A DNA stretch of 64,000 bases from DATHTC01 sp963746805. Lineage in GTDB: Bacteria; Actinomycetota; Thermoleophilia; Gaiellales; Gaiellaceae. Under the pieces are notes generated by a model. The model had not been told where the DNA came from, did not search any database, and worked only from the letters and a program-made list of their open reading frames with translations. Position numbers and translations under genes: made by a program. Shown piece after piece: positions 27,168 through 35,900 of the stretch. The stretch is from the NCBI GenBank assembly GCA_963746805.1, contig CAVVCQ010000008.1, positions 310,001-374,000 on the forward strand, in the 5' to 3' direction. Within the stretch, counting starts at the first letter, position 1. Every line of letters starts with the position of its first letter.

Positions 27168-27793
27168 TGCAGGGTGCGGAAGACGCCGACGACCTTGCCG
27201 AGGATGCGGACGTGCCGCGCGTAGATCGGCTCGAGCGCCGCGTTCTCCGGCTGGAGCCGGACCCGGTCGGCCTCGCGGTAGAAGGTCTTGACGGTCGCCT
27301 CGTCCGCCGACTCGTCGTCGCCGGCCAGCGCGACCACGATCTCGCCGTTGCGTGCCGTGTCCTGGCGACGCACGACGACGATGTCGCCGTCGAGGATCCC
27401 CGCCTCGATCATCGAGTCGCCGCGCACGCGCAGGAGGAAGTCGGCGTCGCGGCCGAGCGGCTCCGGCACGGCGATCTCGTCCTCGACGTTCTGCTCCGCG
27501 AGGAGCGGCCCGCCGGCGGCGATCTGGCCGACGAGCGGCAGGCGCGGCAACTCGACGACGTCCGCGGCCTCGGCGCGTTCGGCCTTCCGGCCGATGAGCT
27601 CGAGGGCGCGAGGCTTGGTCGGATCGCGCTTGAGCAGCCCCGCGCGCTCGAGGTTCGCGAGGTGCGCGTGCACCGTGGACGGCGACGCGAGCCCGACCGC
27701 CTCGCCGATCTCCCGGACCGTCGGCGGGTAGCCGTGACGGTCGACGTACTCGACGACGTAGTCCCAGATCTCCTGCTGGCGGCCGGTCAGCAC
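27164..27793 (-). CDS. lexA: LexA, SOS transcriptional repressor
   Basis: 209 residues. N-terminal winged helix (LTGRQQEIWDYVVEYV, PTVREIGEAVGLASPSTVHA) binds SOS boxes; the C-terminal serine-peptidase domain has the self-cleavage Ala-Gly (QIAAGGP), catalytic Ser in RGDSMIEAG and Lys in TVKTFYR. RecA filaments trigger self-cleavage and derepression. The GTG start has AAGGAG eight bases upstream. A perfect operator lies 32 bases before it, indicating autoregulation. It heads an operon with a zinc-ribbon protein and a YdeI-like protein. Confidence 0.97.
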   Translation of the reverse strand: MLTGRQQEIWDYVVEYVDRHGYPPTVREIGEAVGLASPSTVHAHLANLERAGLLKRDPTKPRALELIGRKAERAEAADVVELPRLPLVGQIAAGGPLLAEQNVEDEIAVPEPLGRDADFLLRVRGDSMIEAGILDGDIVVVRRQDTARNGEIVVALAGDDESADEATVKTFYREADRVRLQPENAALEPIYARHVRILGKVVGVFRTLQ

Positions 27794-27825
27794 ACTCGTC
27801 TCCTTCGCTCGAACGCCCGTACCCG

Positions 27826-27839
27826 CGAACGTGTGTTCG
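27826..27839. promoter_or_regulatory. SOS box (LexA operator) of lexA
   Basis: CGAACGTGTGTTCG matches the Gram-positive/actinobacterial consensus CGAACRNRYGTTCG at every position. It lies upstream of lexA. Confidence 0.88.
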
Positions 27840-27884
27840 CCACCAGGGTACGGAGTCCTCCGGACGACGTCAACCCGAAAAAGG

Positions 27885-27906
27885 AAAACCCCCGGCGAGC
27901 GGGGGC
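27885..27906 (-). terminator. Intrinsic terminator after tRNA-Leu
   Basis: On the minus strand a five-to-six base-pair C/G stem with a short loop is followed by TTTTCCTTTTT, the classic form of a Rho-independent terminator, six bases past the tRNA 3' end. Confidence 0.85.
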
Positions 27907-27911
27907 TGCAG

Positions 27912-27997
27912 TGCGCTGGAGAGGACTTGAACCTCCACGGCCCCAACGGGCCACTAGGCCCTCAACCTAGCGCGTCTACCAATTCCGCCACCAGCGC
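27912..27997 (-). tRNA. tRNA-Leu (anticodon GAG)
   Basis: Class II tRNA with 7-bp acceptor GCGCTGG/CCAGCGC, D arm, anticodon stem CTAGG/CCTAG around loop TTGAGGG (anticodon GAG), a long variable arm and the T arm GGTTCAAGTCC. CCA is not encoded. It lies just downstream of secG in the same direction and ahead of a strong terminator. Confidence 0.95.
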
Positions 27998-28019
27998 AAG
28001 GGCGGAGCCAGTGTAGCCG

Positions 28020-28241
28020 TCAGCCCAGCAGGTGGTAGAGCGCGATCGTGTTCACGAAGAACAGCACGCCGACGACGACCGTCAGCCGCGTGAGGTTGCG
28101 CTCGACGATGTGCGTTCCGCCCTGGGACGCCGGCGAGAACCCCATGCCGCCGAAGCCCGTGTCGCGCCCCGAATGCATGAGCACGAGGCCCATGAGGCCA
28201 AAGGCGAGCAGCACCTGGAGAACGGCGGAGACGGCGAGCAT
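28020..28241 (-). CDS. secG: SecG, preprotein translocase subunit
   Basis: 73 residues with the two helices of SecG (AVLQVLLAFGLMGLVLMHSG and LTVVVGVLFFVNTIALYHLL) joined by a Gly-rich loop with GFGGMGFSPASQGG. It assists SecYEG-mediated export. The ATG at 28241 is the only sensible start. tRNA-Leu follows 22 bases downstream, so they may share a transcript. Confidence 0.92.
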   Translation of the reverse strand: MLAVSAVLQVLLAFGLMGLVLMHSGRDTGFGGMGFSPASQGGTHIVERNLTRLTVVVGVLFFVNTIALYHLLG

Positions 28242-28279
28242 CGGGGCCGAAGGGTAGCCGAGGCCGTTACGCTCCGGCG

Positions 28280-28483
28280 GTGGCCGCCGGCGACGAGGTT
28301 CGGGCCAGGATCCAACGGCTGCTCGTGACGGGCGACAACCGGCTGAAGCAGGGCGTCGCGCCGGAGAAGGCCCGGGAGAGCTACGAGCAGGCACTCGCCG
28401 TCGCGCGCGAGGCCGGGATCGAGGACAAGGTCCGGCCGCTCGTGGAGGTCCGGCTCGCGGACCTCGACCGCCTCGCCCGCTAG
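28280..28483 (+). CDS. Small TPR-like helical protein
   Basis: 67 residues, GTG start. EVRARIQRLLVTGDNRLKQG and KARESYEQALAVAREAG form a helix pair like one tetratricopeptide unit. It is divergent from secG and its stop overlaps the convergent glycosyltransferase stop by four bases. No ribosome site is evident, but codon composition looks coding. Function unknown. Confidence 0.6.
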   Translation: MAAGDEVRARIQRLLVTGDNRLKQGVAPEKARESYEQALAVAREAGIEDKVRPLVEVRLADLDRLAR

Positions 28484-29454
28484 CGGAGCAGCACGTCGAC
28501 GAGGCCGAGCAGGCCGTCGCGCCGCACCTGCAGCGGGAACCGCGAGACGACACGCTCGCGCGCCGCGGCCCGCGCCTCCGGCCCCAGCTCGAGCGCACCG
28601 AGCACGCCCGCCGCGATCGCCTCCGGCTCCGGCCCGACGACGACGCCGGCGTCGCCGACGACCTCGGGCAGGGCGCCCGCCGCGGTCACGACCGGGATGC
28701 AGCCCGCGAGCATCGCCTCGGCCACGCCCATCCCGAACCCCTCGTGGCGCGACGCCTGCACGTACACGGACGCACGGCGGAGCACGTCGTCGAGCTCCTC
28801 GTCGGAGAGCCGGCCCGTGAGGCGCACGTTCGGCGGCGCGAGCGCGCGGAGCTCGTCGGCGGCATCGTCCGTCCACGCGCCCACGAGCAGGAGCTCGACG
28901 TCGGGCAGGTGGGCACCCGCCTCGACGAAGCGTCGCAGCCCCTTCCGCTCGAGCGCGATGCGGGCGACGTTCGAGACGGTGACGGCGAGCCGCTCCCGCG
29001 GCCCCTCGGGCAGCGCGCCGAACGGGTCCGGCACCCCGTGGTGGACGACCGTGGCCTCGAAGCCGGCCGTCCGCCGGAGCTCCTCGCGGCTGTACTCCGA
29101 GTTCGTCATCAGCCGCGTCGCGAGCCGCATGCACGCGCGCGCGAGCCGGCGCCGGCTCCCGCCCTGCTGGAAGCCGTAGCCGATCTCCGGCATCGAGGCG
29201 GTGTCGAAGCCGCCGACGATCAGCAGCGACGGCGTCCGCAGGAGGCGCGCGACGAGCAGCGGCAGGAACGCGTGCCAGGACGCGAACCAGACGACGAGCG
29301 CGTCGGCCCGGCGCACCTTGCGCACGACCTCGAGCGGCCGCGGGACGACGCCCGGCTGGCCGTACTCCTCGACGTCGTGCCGTTCCGCGAGCAGGTCGCG
29401 GTCGATCCGGACGAAGCGCGGGAGATTCGAGTAGGCGAGAAGGACGCGCGCCAC
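28480..29454 (-). CDS. Glycosyltransferase family 4 protein
   Basis: 324 residues of the GT-B fold. The acceptor-side N-terminal domain is followed by a donor-binding domain with VSNVARIALERKGLRRFVEA, VELLLVGAW, the loop SDEELDDVLRRASVYVQASR, and the EX7E motif EGFGMGVAEAMLAG. Such enzymes transfer sugars to lipids, glycans or small molecules; donor and acceptor cannot be read from sequence. Start GTG. The gene for a LysE exporter ends six bases upstream on the same strand. Confidence 0.9.
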   Translation of the reverse strand: MARVLLAYSNLPRFVRIDRDLLAERHDVEEYGQPGVVPRPLEVVRKVRRADALVVWFASWHAFLPLLVARLLRTPSLLIVGGFDTASMPEIGYGFQQGGSRRRLARACMRLATRLMTNSEYSREELRRTAGFEATVVHHGVPDPFGALPEGPRERLAVTVSNVARIALERKGLRRFVEAGAHLPDVELLLVGAWTDDAADELRALAPPNVRLTGRLSDEELDDVLRRASVYVQASRHEGFGMGVAEAMLAGCIPVVTAAGALPEVVGDAGVVVGPEPEAIAAGVLGALELGPEARAAARERVVSRFPLQVRRDGLLGLVDVLLR

Positions 29455-29459
29455 GGGCG

Positions 29460-30085
29460 TCAGCGCGTCTCGGCGGCGAGCCGGAGCCCGAGCGCGACGA
29501 GGACGACGCCGGTCAACGCCTCGAGGGCGCGACGGACGCCGGTGCGTTCGAGCAGCTCGCGCGCCCGGGCGACCGCGACGCTGTACAGGGCGAGCCAGAG
29601 GAACGTGAACGTGCTGAAGAGGAGGCCGAGGGCGAGGAGCACCGCGAACGCGCCGCCGCCCTCCGGAGCGAACTGCGGCAGGAGGCTCGTGAAGAACGCG
29701 GCCATCTTCGGGTTGGCGAGGTTGCTGACGAGGCCCTGCCGGAGCGCGACGGCCGGGGGCACGGCCCCGCCGCCGGCACGCGGAGCTCGATCACGCCGCT
29801 CCCCGCGAGCGCATGCCGCAGCGCCTGCACGCCGAGGTAGACGAGGTAGGCCGCGCCCGCGAGCCGCAGGGCCGTGAACGCCGGCTGCGAGGCGCGCAGC
29901 AGCGCGACGACGCCGACGCTGGCGGCGACCGTCCAGGTCGCCTGGCCGAGCGCGACTCCGAGCGCGGTCGCGACGCCGCCGCGCCGACCACCGGCGAGCG
30001 TGTTCTTGATCGTCAGCGCGGTGTCCGGGCCGGGCGTGCAGATCACGATCGCGGCGACGCCGAGGAAGGCGAGGAGCTCGGCCAC
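29460..30085 (-). CDS. LysE/RhtB-family amino-acid exporter (frameshifted)
   Basis: Six-helix exporter of about 208 residues. The N-terminal half has the family signature ICTPGPDTALTIKNTLAGGR; the C-terminal half has LVSNLANPKMAAFFTSLLPQ. The two halves are in different frames because of an indel near 29772 between ALRHALAG and PPAVALRQGL. GTG start at 30085 lies one base after the mutase stop (TGACGTG), so it is cotranscribed with the mutase. Substrate unknown. Confidence 0.85.
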
Positions 30086-30086
30086 G

Positions 30087-31676
30087 TCAGGCCCGCTGGG
30101 CGTCGTACGTGCCCCAGAGCGCGCGCAGCTCGCCGCAGAGCTCGCCGATCGTGCACCGTGCGCGGAGCGCCTCGCGCAGCGGCGGGAGCAGGTTCGCGTC
30201 GCTCTCGGCCGCCTCCCGCACGGCCGCGAGCGCGCGCGCCGCGTCCTCGGCGTTGCGCTGGGCGCGGACGTGCGCCGTCCGCTCGAGCTGACGCCGCTCC
30301 GACTCCGGGTCGATCCGGTGGAGCTCGATCGGCTCCGCGCCCTCCTCCTCGAAGCGGTTGACGCCGACGATGACGCGCTCGCCCGCCTCGACCTCGCGCG
30401 TGTGACGGAACGCGGACTCCTCGATCTGCTCCTGCACCCAGCCGGCGTCGATCGCCGCGACGGCGCCGCCGAGCTCGTCGATGCGGCCGATCAGCTCGCG
30501 CGCCCGCGCCTCGATCTCGTCCGTGAGCGACTCGACCGCGTAGGCACCGCCGAGCGGGTCGGCCGTGTCGGTCCCGCCGGCCTCGTCGGCAAGGATCTGC
30601 TGCGTGCGCAGCGCGATCCGGGCGGAGCGCTCGGTCGGTAGCGCGAGCGCCTCGTCGAAGCCGTTCGTGTGCAGCGACTGGGCGCCGCCGGCCACGGCCG
30701 AAAGGGCCTGGATGGCGACCCGCACGACGTTGTTCTCCGGCTGCTGCGCGGTCAGCGTCGAGCCGCCCGTCTGCGCATGGAACCGCAGCGCCTGCGCCTT
30801 CGGGTTCGTGGCGCCGAAGCGGTCGCGCATGATCTCCGCCCACAGCCGGCGGGCGGCGCGAAACTTCGCCACCTCCTGCAGAAAGTGGTTGTGCGCGTTG
30901 AAGAAGAACGAGAGCCGCGCGCCGAACTCGTCGGGCGACAGGCCGGCCGCCACCGCCGCCTCGCCGTAGGCGATTCCGTTGGCGAGCGTGAACGCGACCT
31001 CCTGCACGGCCGTCGACCCCGCCTCGCGGATGTGGTACCCGGAGATCGAGATCGTGTTCCAGCGCGGCAGCCGCTCGTGGCAGTACGCGAACAGGTCGGT
31101 CGTCAGCCGCATCGACGGGCGCGGCGGGAAGATGTAGTTCCCGCGCGCGACGTACTCCTTGAGGATGTCGTTCTGGACGGTGCCGCGGAGGGCTTCGGCC
31201 GGCGTCCCCTGCTCCTCGGCGACGAGCTCGTACAGGAGCAGGAGCAGCGACGCGGGCGCGTTGATCGTCATCGAGGTCGAGACCTCGGCGAGTGGGATCC
31301 CGGCGAACAGGAGCTCCATGTCGTCGAGCGAGTCGATCGCGACGCCCGTGCGCCCGACCTCGCCCACGGCGGTCGGGTCGTCCGAGTCGAGCCCGAGCTG
31401 CGTCGGCAGGTCGAACGCGACCGAGAGGCCCGTCTGGCCGCGCTGGAGCAGGTAGCGGAAGCGCGCGTTCGTCTCCTCCGCCGAGGCGAAGCCGGCGTAC
31501 TGCCGGATCGTCCACGGGCGGCCGCGGTACATGTCCGGGTAGGGCCCGCGGGTGAACGGGAACTCGCCCGGCGGCTCGAGCTCGCGCCCGCCTGCGTCCT
31601 GCGCCCCGTAGACCGGCTTGACCTCGATCCCCGAGTCGGTCTCGCGCCGATCCTCGGCCGTCGCCATCGCCCGCAT
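30087..31676 (-). CDS. Methylmalonyl-CoA mutase family large subunit (B12-domain-less)
   Basis: 529 residues covering the acyl-CoA-binding TIM barrel without the cobalamin-binding domain, which must come from a separate small subunit not in this window. Visible are GPYPDMYRGRPWTIRQYAGF, GLSVAFDLPTQLGLDSDDP, RWNTISISGYHIREAGSTA and FFFNAHNHFLQEVAKFRAAR. The two-protein architecture fits methylmalonyl-, isobutyryl- or 2-hydroxyisobutyryl-CoA mutases; specificity needs alignment of pocket residues. ATG 31676 follows GGAG at correct spacing; a second ATG lies three codons in. Confidence 0.92.
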   Translation of the reverse strand: MRAMATAEDRRETDSGIEVKPVYGAQDAGGRELEPPGEFPFTRGPYPDMYRGRPWTIRQYAGFASAEETNARFRYLLQRGQTGLSVAFDLPTQLGLDSDDPTAVGEVGRTGVAIDSLDDMELLFAGIPLAEVSTSMTINAPASLLLLLYELVAEEQGTPAEALRGTVQNDILKEYVARGNYIFPPRPSMRLTTDLFAYCHERLPRWNTISISGYHIREAGSTAVQEVAFTLANGIAYGEAAVAAGLSPDEFGARLSFFFNAHNHFLQEVAKFRAARRLWAEIMRDRFGATNPKAQALRFHAQTGGSTLTAQQPENNVVRVAIQALSAVAGGAQSLHTNGFDEALALPTERSARIALRTQQILADEAGGTDTADPLGGAYAVESLTDEIEARARELIGRIDELGGAVAAIDAGWVQEQIEESAFRHTREVEAGERVIVGVNRFEEEGAEPIELHRIDPESERRQLERTAHVRAQRNAEDAARALAAVREAAESDANLLPPLREALRARCTIGELCGELRALWGTYDAQRA

Positions 31677-31690
31677 CGTACGCTCCGGTC

Positions 31691-32331
31691 GTGCAGGTCA
31701 CGGTTCGACTCTTCGCGGGACTGCGCGAGCGGGCCGGCGCGACGTCGCGTCCGCTCGAGCTCGTGGACGGCGCCGTCGTCGGCCGACGTCTGGCCCGCGC
31801 TCGGACTCGGAGACGAGCCGCCGGGCCTCCTCTTCGCGGTCAACCGCGCGTACGCGGGCCGCGAGGCGCCGCTCGCCGACGGCGACGAGGTGGCGCTGAT
31901 CCCGCCCGTCTCCGGCGGCGCGTTCCGGCTCTCGGAGCAGCCGCTGTCGGTGCAGGCCGCGATCGACGAGGTCGCCTCGCCCGACGCCGGCGCGATCGCG
32001 ACGTTCGTCGGCACCACGCGCCGGCGCTCGCGCGACCGCGACGTCGTCCGGCTCGAGTACGAGGCCTACGAGGGCATGGCCGAGGCCGAGATGGCGCGCA
32101 TCGCCGAGGAGCTCCGCGCGACGCACGACCTCCACCAGGTCGCGATCCACCACCGCGTCGGCGTCGTCGCGATCGGCGAGACGAGCGTCGTCATCGCGAT
32201 CTCGGCGGCCCACCGCGGGCGCGGCGCTCGAGGCCTGCCGCGAGGCGATCGACACGCTCAAGCAGACGGTGCCGCTCTGGAAGAAGGAGGTCTACGAGGG
32301 CGGCGAGGAGTGGATCGGGAGGGGCTCCTGA
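31691..32331 (+). CDS. MoaD-MoaE fusion, molybdopterin synthase (frameshifted)
   Basis: N-terminal ~75 residues are a MoaD/ThiS-like beta-grasp (VQVTVRLFAGLRERAGATS, then FAVNRAYAG and GDEVALIPPVSGG) in which the usual C-terminal GG tail is internal (SGGAF). The MoaE part follows (FVGTTRRRSRDRDVVRLEYE, HHRVGVVAIGETSVVIAISA, LKQTVPLWKKE). Together they insert sulfur into precursor Z. Single-base insertions near 31787 and 32220 break the frame; corrected length about 212 residues. The gene is divergent from the mutase. The GG tail would have to be released or act in place in such fusions. Confidence 0.85.
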
Positions 32332-32567
32332 GGTAGGCCAGGCCCCGCGTGGCTATCGCGCTCCGTGGAGGCTTGCTCCGTCGGCGAGGGTGATCCCTGT
32401 CCCCGAGGGCGTGGCGACGAGAGACTGCTGCGAAGGTGGGCGCGCCACAGCCGCTCGCGGATCTCGGCATCGTCCAGGTCGAGGCGCTGCAGGACGCCGC
32501 GGCGCTGCACGGCGCGGACAAGGTCCTCGGGAAGGCCCAACCGCTCGGCGATCGTCCGCGCGTCCAT
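32292..32567 (-). CDS. Small hypothetical protein, possible helix-turn-helix
   Basis: 91 codons from ATG 32567. The N-terminal 45 residues (MDARTIAERLGLPEDLVRAV, then LDLDDAEIRERLWRAH) look like a short helical DNA- or protein-binding unit; the rest is Ser/Pro-rich and less convincing. It begins five bases after the stop of another small frame and its end overlaps the MoaE end on the opposite strand. It may be spurious. Confidence 0.35.
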   Translation of the reverse strand: MDARTIAERLGLPEDLVRAVQRRGVLQRLDLDDAEIRERLWRAHLRSSLSSPRPRGQGSPSPTEQASTERDSHAGPGLPQEPLPIHSSPPS

Positions 32568-32572
32568 GGTCT

Positions 32573-32767
32573 TCAAGAGGCGTGCCGTGCCGGGGTTCTT
32601 CCGTCCGATCGAAGCTGCGCCCGCACCCACGCGAGGCGGGCATGACGGTGACTGCGGTTCTCGACCGGCGCCGGCGCAGCGTCGTCGGGCGTATGCCAGT
32701 CCTGCTTGAGCTCTGCATGACGCTCGCCGGCGAGCTGGCGGCTTCCGTGGGTGTCGCGGTAGAGCAT
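32573..32767 (-). CDS. Small basic hypothetical protein
   Basis: 64 residues starting at ATG 32767 behind AAGGGAGA. The product is polar and basic (LYRDTHGSRQLAGERHAELK at the start, many His and Arg later). No family recognised. The good ribosome site is the main support. It fills the otherwise empty stretch between the MoaDE fusion and the BTAD regulator. Confidence 0.45.
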   Translation of the reverse strand: MLYRDTHGSRQLAGERHAELKQDWHTPDDAAPAPVENRSHRHARLAWVRAQLRSDGRTPARHAS

Positions 32768-32913
32768 CTCGTTCTCCCTTCCGGCTGGCGGTCGTGGATC
32801 TGGCCGCCAGATTCGAAGCCGCCGGTTAGGTCCGGGTCGCCGATCGGTTAAGGCAGAGGCCCGGCCGGAGCGGCGCGGACCTTTCAATGCCGTTCGACAA
32901 GCGGTAAAACCGG

Positions 32914-35900
32914 CTGATCGACTACCGCATCCTCGGTCCGTTGCATGTGCTCGACGACGGACTGACCGTGCAGCTGGGCTCGGCGAAGCAGCAGGCGATC
33001 CTCGCCGTGCTGCTCCTCCACGCGAACGAGGTGGTCACGCGCGAGCGGCTGATCGACGAGCTCTGGGGCGAGCGGCCGCCCGCCACCGCCGTGAAGTCCG
33101 TCCAGGTCTACGTCTCCCAGCTCCGCAAACAACTCCCTCGCGACCGGAGCACGATCACGACGCACGGGGACGGTTACCGCGTCGAACTGCTCCCCGACGA
33201 GCTCGACGCGATCCGCTTCGAAGGCATGGTCGCCGCGGCACGGGCCCGCGCTGCGGCGGGCGCAGCCGACGAGGCATGCCGGTTGTTCGAGCAGGCGCTC
33301 GCGCTTTGGCGCGGTCGTGCCCTCGCCGGCCTCAGCTTCGAGTCGTACGCGAGCACCGACGTGGAACGACTCGAGGAGCTACGCGTCGCCGCCGTGATGG
33401 ACCGGATCGACTGCGAGCTCGCGCTCGGCCGGCACGACCGCGTGATCGGCGAGCTCGAGCAGCTCGTCGCCGAGCACCCTCTGCACGAGCGCTTGAGCCT
33501 GCAGCTGATGCTCGCCTTGTACCGCGCCGGACGGCAGGCAGACGCGCTCCACGTCTACCGCAGGACGAGGGAGACGCTCGTCTCCGAGCTCGCGATCGAA
33601 CCGGGTAAGCCACTGCGTGATCTGGAGGCGGCGATCCTGCGGCAGGAAACCAGCCTTGCGCCTTCGCTTCCGGAGCCACGACCTCGCGCCGCGCCGGCGG
33701 CCGATCCGGTCCAGCGTGATGTGCGACGGACTCGGACCATTCCTTCCGACCGCGGCAGCGCGACCGAGCCGGGCAAGGCGACAGGCGAGCGGCGAATCGT
33801 CTCGGTCCTCGTCGCAGACGTCGCCGGCTCGACGTCGATCGCCGGGAAGCTTGGCATCGAGCGGTCGCAATTCCTCTTCGACGAGGTGACACGGCTGATG
33901 CGCGAGGAGGTCGAGCGCTTCGGCGGAACGGTCGCGCAGCTGACCGGGACGGCATCCTGGCGCTCTTCGGCGCGCCCGTGGCGCACGACGACGACTCCGA
34001 GCGCGCCGTCCGCGCGGCCCTCGCGATCCACGAAGCGTTCGCCGAATACGGCGCCCAGATCGCCGCTGCGTACGGAATCGAGCTCGCCGCGCGCGTCGCC
34101 GTCAACACGGGCCCGGTCGTGGTCCCGGCGGGAGACGCGCCGGCGGACGTCCTCGCCGCCGCGCTCGGCGACACCGGCAACGTCGCCGCGCGCCTGCAAG
34201 CGGTGGGCGAGCTGGTAGTCGGGCCGTCGACGGCGCATCAGGTCGGCGGGCTGTTCGAGCTCGATGCCCTCGGCGACCTCGAGTTGAATGGGACGAGCGA
34301 GCCCGTGAGCGCCTTCCGCGTCGTGAGCGCCCGCGCTGGACCCTCGACACGCATGGAGCTGCCGCTCGTCGGCCGCGAGCAGGAGCTCACCGCATTGAGC
34401 GCGCTGCTCGACCGGGTCTGCGACGGAAGGGGAGCGATCGCCTCGATCACCGGCGAGCCCGGGATCGGCAAGTCGCGCCTCGTCGCCGAGCTCGAGGGAC
34501 GCTTCGCCGGACGCGTCCGCTTCCTCGCCGGTCACGCCGTCTCCTACGCCGAGACCATCCCGTACTGGCCGGTGCGCGAGCTGCTCCGCGCCTGGCTCGG
34601 TCTGGGAGTGTCCGATCCCGAGGCACGCGTCCGTCTGGAGCTCCGCGCGGAGCTCGCCCGCACGCTCGCCGACGACGCCGAGGAGGCCTATCCCTTCCTC
34701 GCCACCCTGCTCGGGCTGACGCTCGAGCCGGAGCAGGAACAGCGCCTGGGCGAATTCGCGCGCGACGCCGTCCAGCACCAGACGTTCGAGCTGGCTCTAC
34801 GAGCTCGTCTGCGCGCTCGGACGAGATCGCCCGCTATGTCTCGTGCTCGAGGACCTCCACTGGTCGGACGAAGCAACGCTCTCGCTGCTCGACGAGCTGC
34901 TTCCGGCGGCCGAGCACTCCGCGGTCGCCTTCCTGCTCATCCATCGCAGCGACCCCGACCACCCCGCCTGGCAGCTCGTCGACCGCGCCCGCAGGCGGTA
35001 CCGGCGCGTGTTCCTCGAGCTCGAGCTGGAGCCGCTTGCGGCCGAGAGACGTGCGCGCACTCGCGGAAGCGGCCGCCGAGGGCGAGCTGCCGGACGAGCT
35101 CGCCGAGCTGCTCGCCGAGCGGACGGGCGGCAACCCGTACTTCGTCGGGGAGGCGATTCGAGATCTGCGCGAGCGCGGCGCCCTGGAGCGGGAGCACCGG
35201 CCGCGTCGTGCTCGTCGGCGAGGCCTCGATCCCGGCCGCGGTCCAGGAGGCCCTGCAGGCGCGGCTCGACCGGCTCGACGCCGATGCGCGCGAGCTGCTC
35301 ACGACCGCCGCCGTGATCGGGCGCTCCTTCGGCCTTGCCGCTGCTCGAGCGGCTCCTCCCGCAGGCGCGGCTCCGGCCGACGCTCGCCGAGCTCGAGTGG
35401 CGCCAGCTCGTGGTCGAGGAGCGGAGCGGAGCCGCGCCCGAGTACCGCTTCCGGCACGGGCTCGTGCAGGAGGCCGCCTACGGGACGCTCGTCGAGGCGC
35501 GCCGACGGGAGCTCCACCTGCGGGTCGGCGAGGCGCTCGTGGAGCTCCACCGCGACTCGCCGGCGGAGGCGTACGGGCTGCTCGCCCGCCACTTCGCCGA
35601 GGCGGACGAGCCAGAGCGCGCGGTCGAGTACCTCCTGAAGGCGGGCGACGCGGCCCGCGCGGTCTACGCCGAGGACGAGGCGGTCGAGCTCTACCGGCGG
35701 GCGCTCGGCTTCATGGAACGGACCGGCGACGAGGCGCGGCCCGGCAGACGCTGCTCAAGATCGGGCTCACCCACCACCTCGCCTTCGAGTACGACGCCGC
35801 GAACGAGGCGTTCAGCGAGGCCTTCGCGAGACCTGCGCCCGCGCCCGCGCAGCTGGAGCCGGGCGAGCGGATCACCTGGGCGGCTGACGACGGCCTGGGA

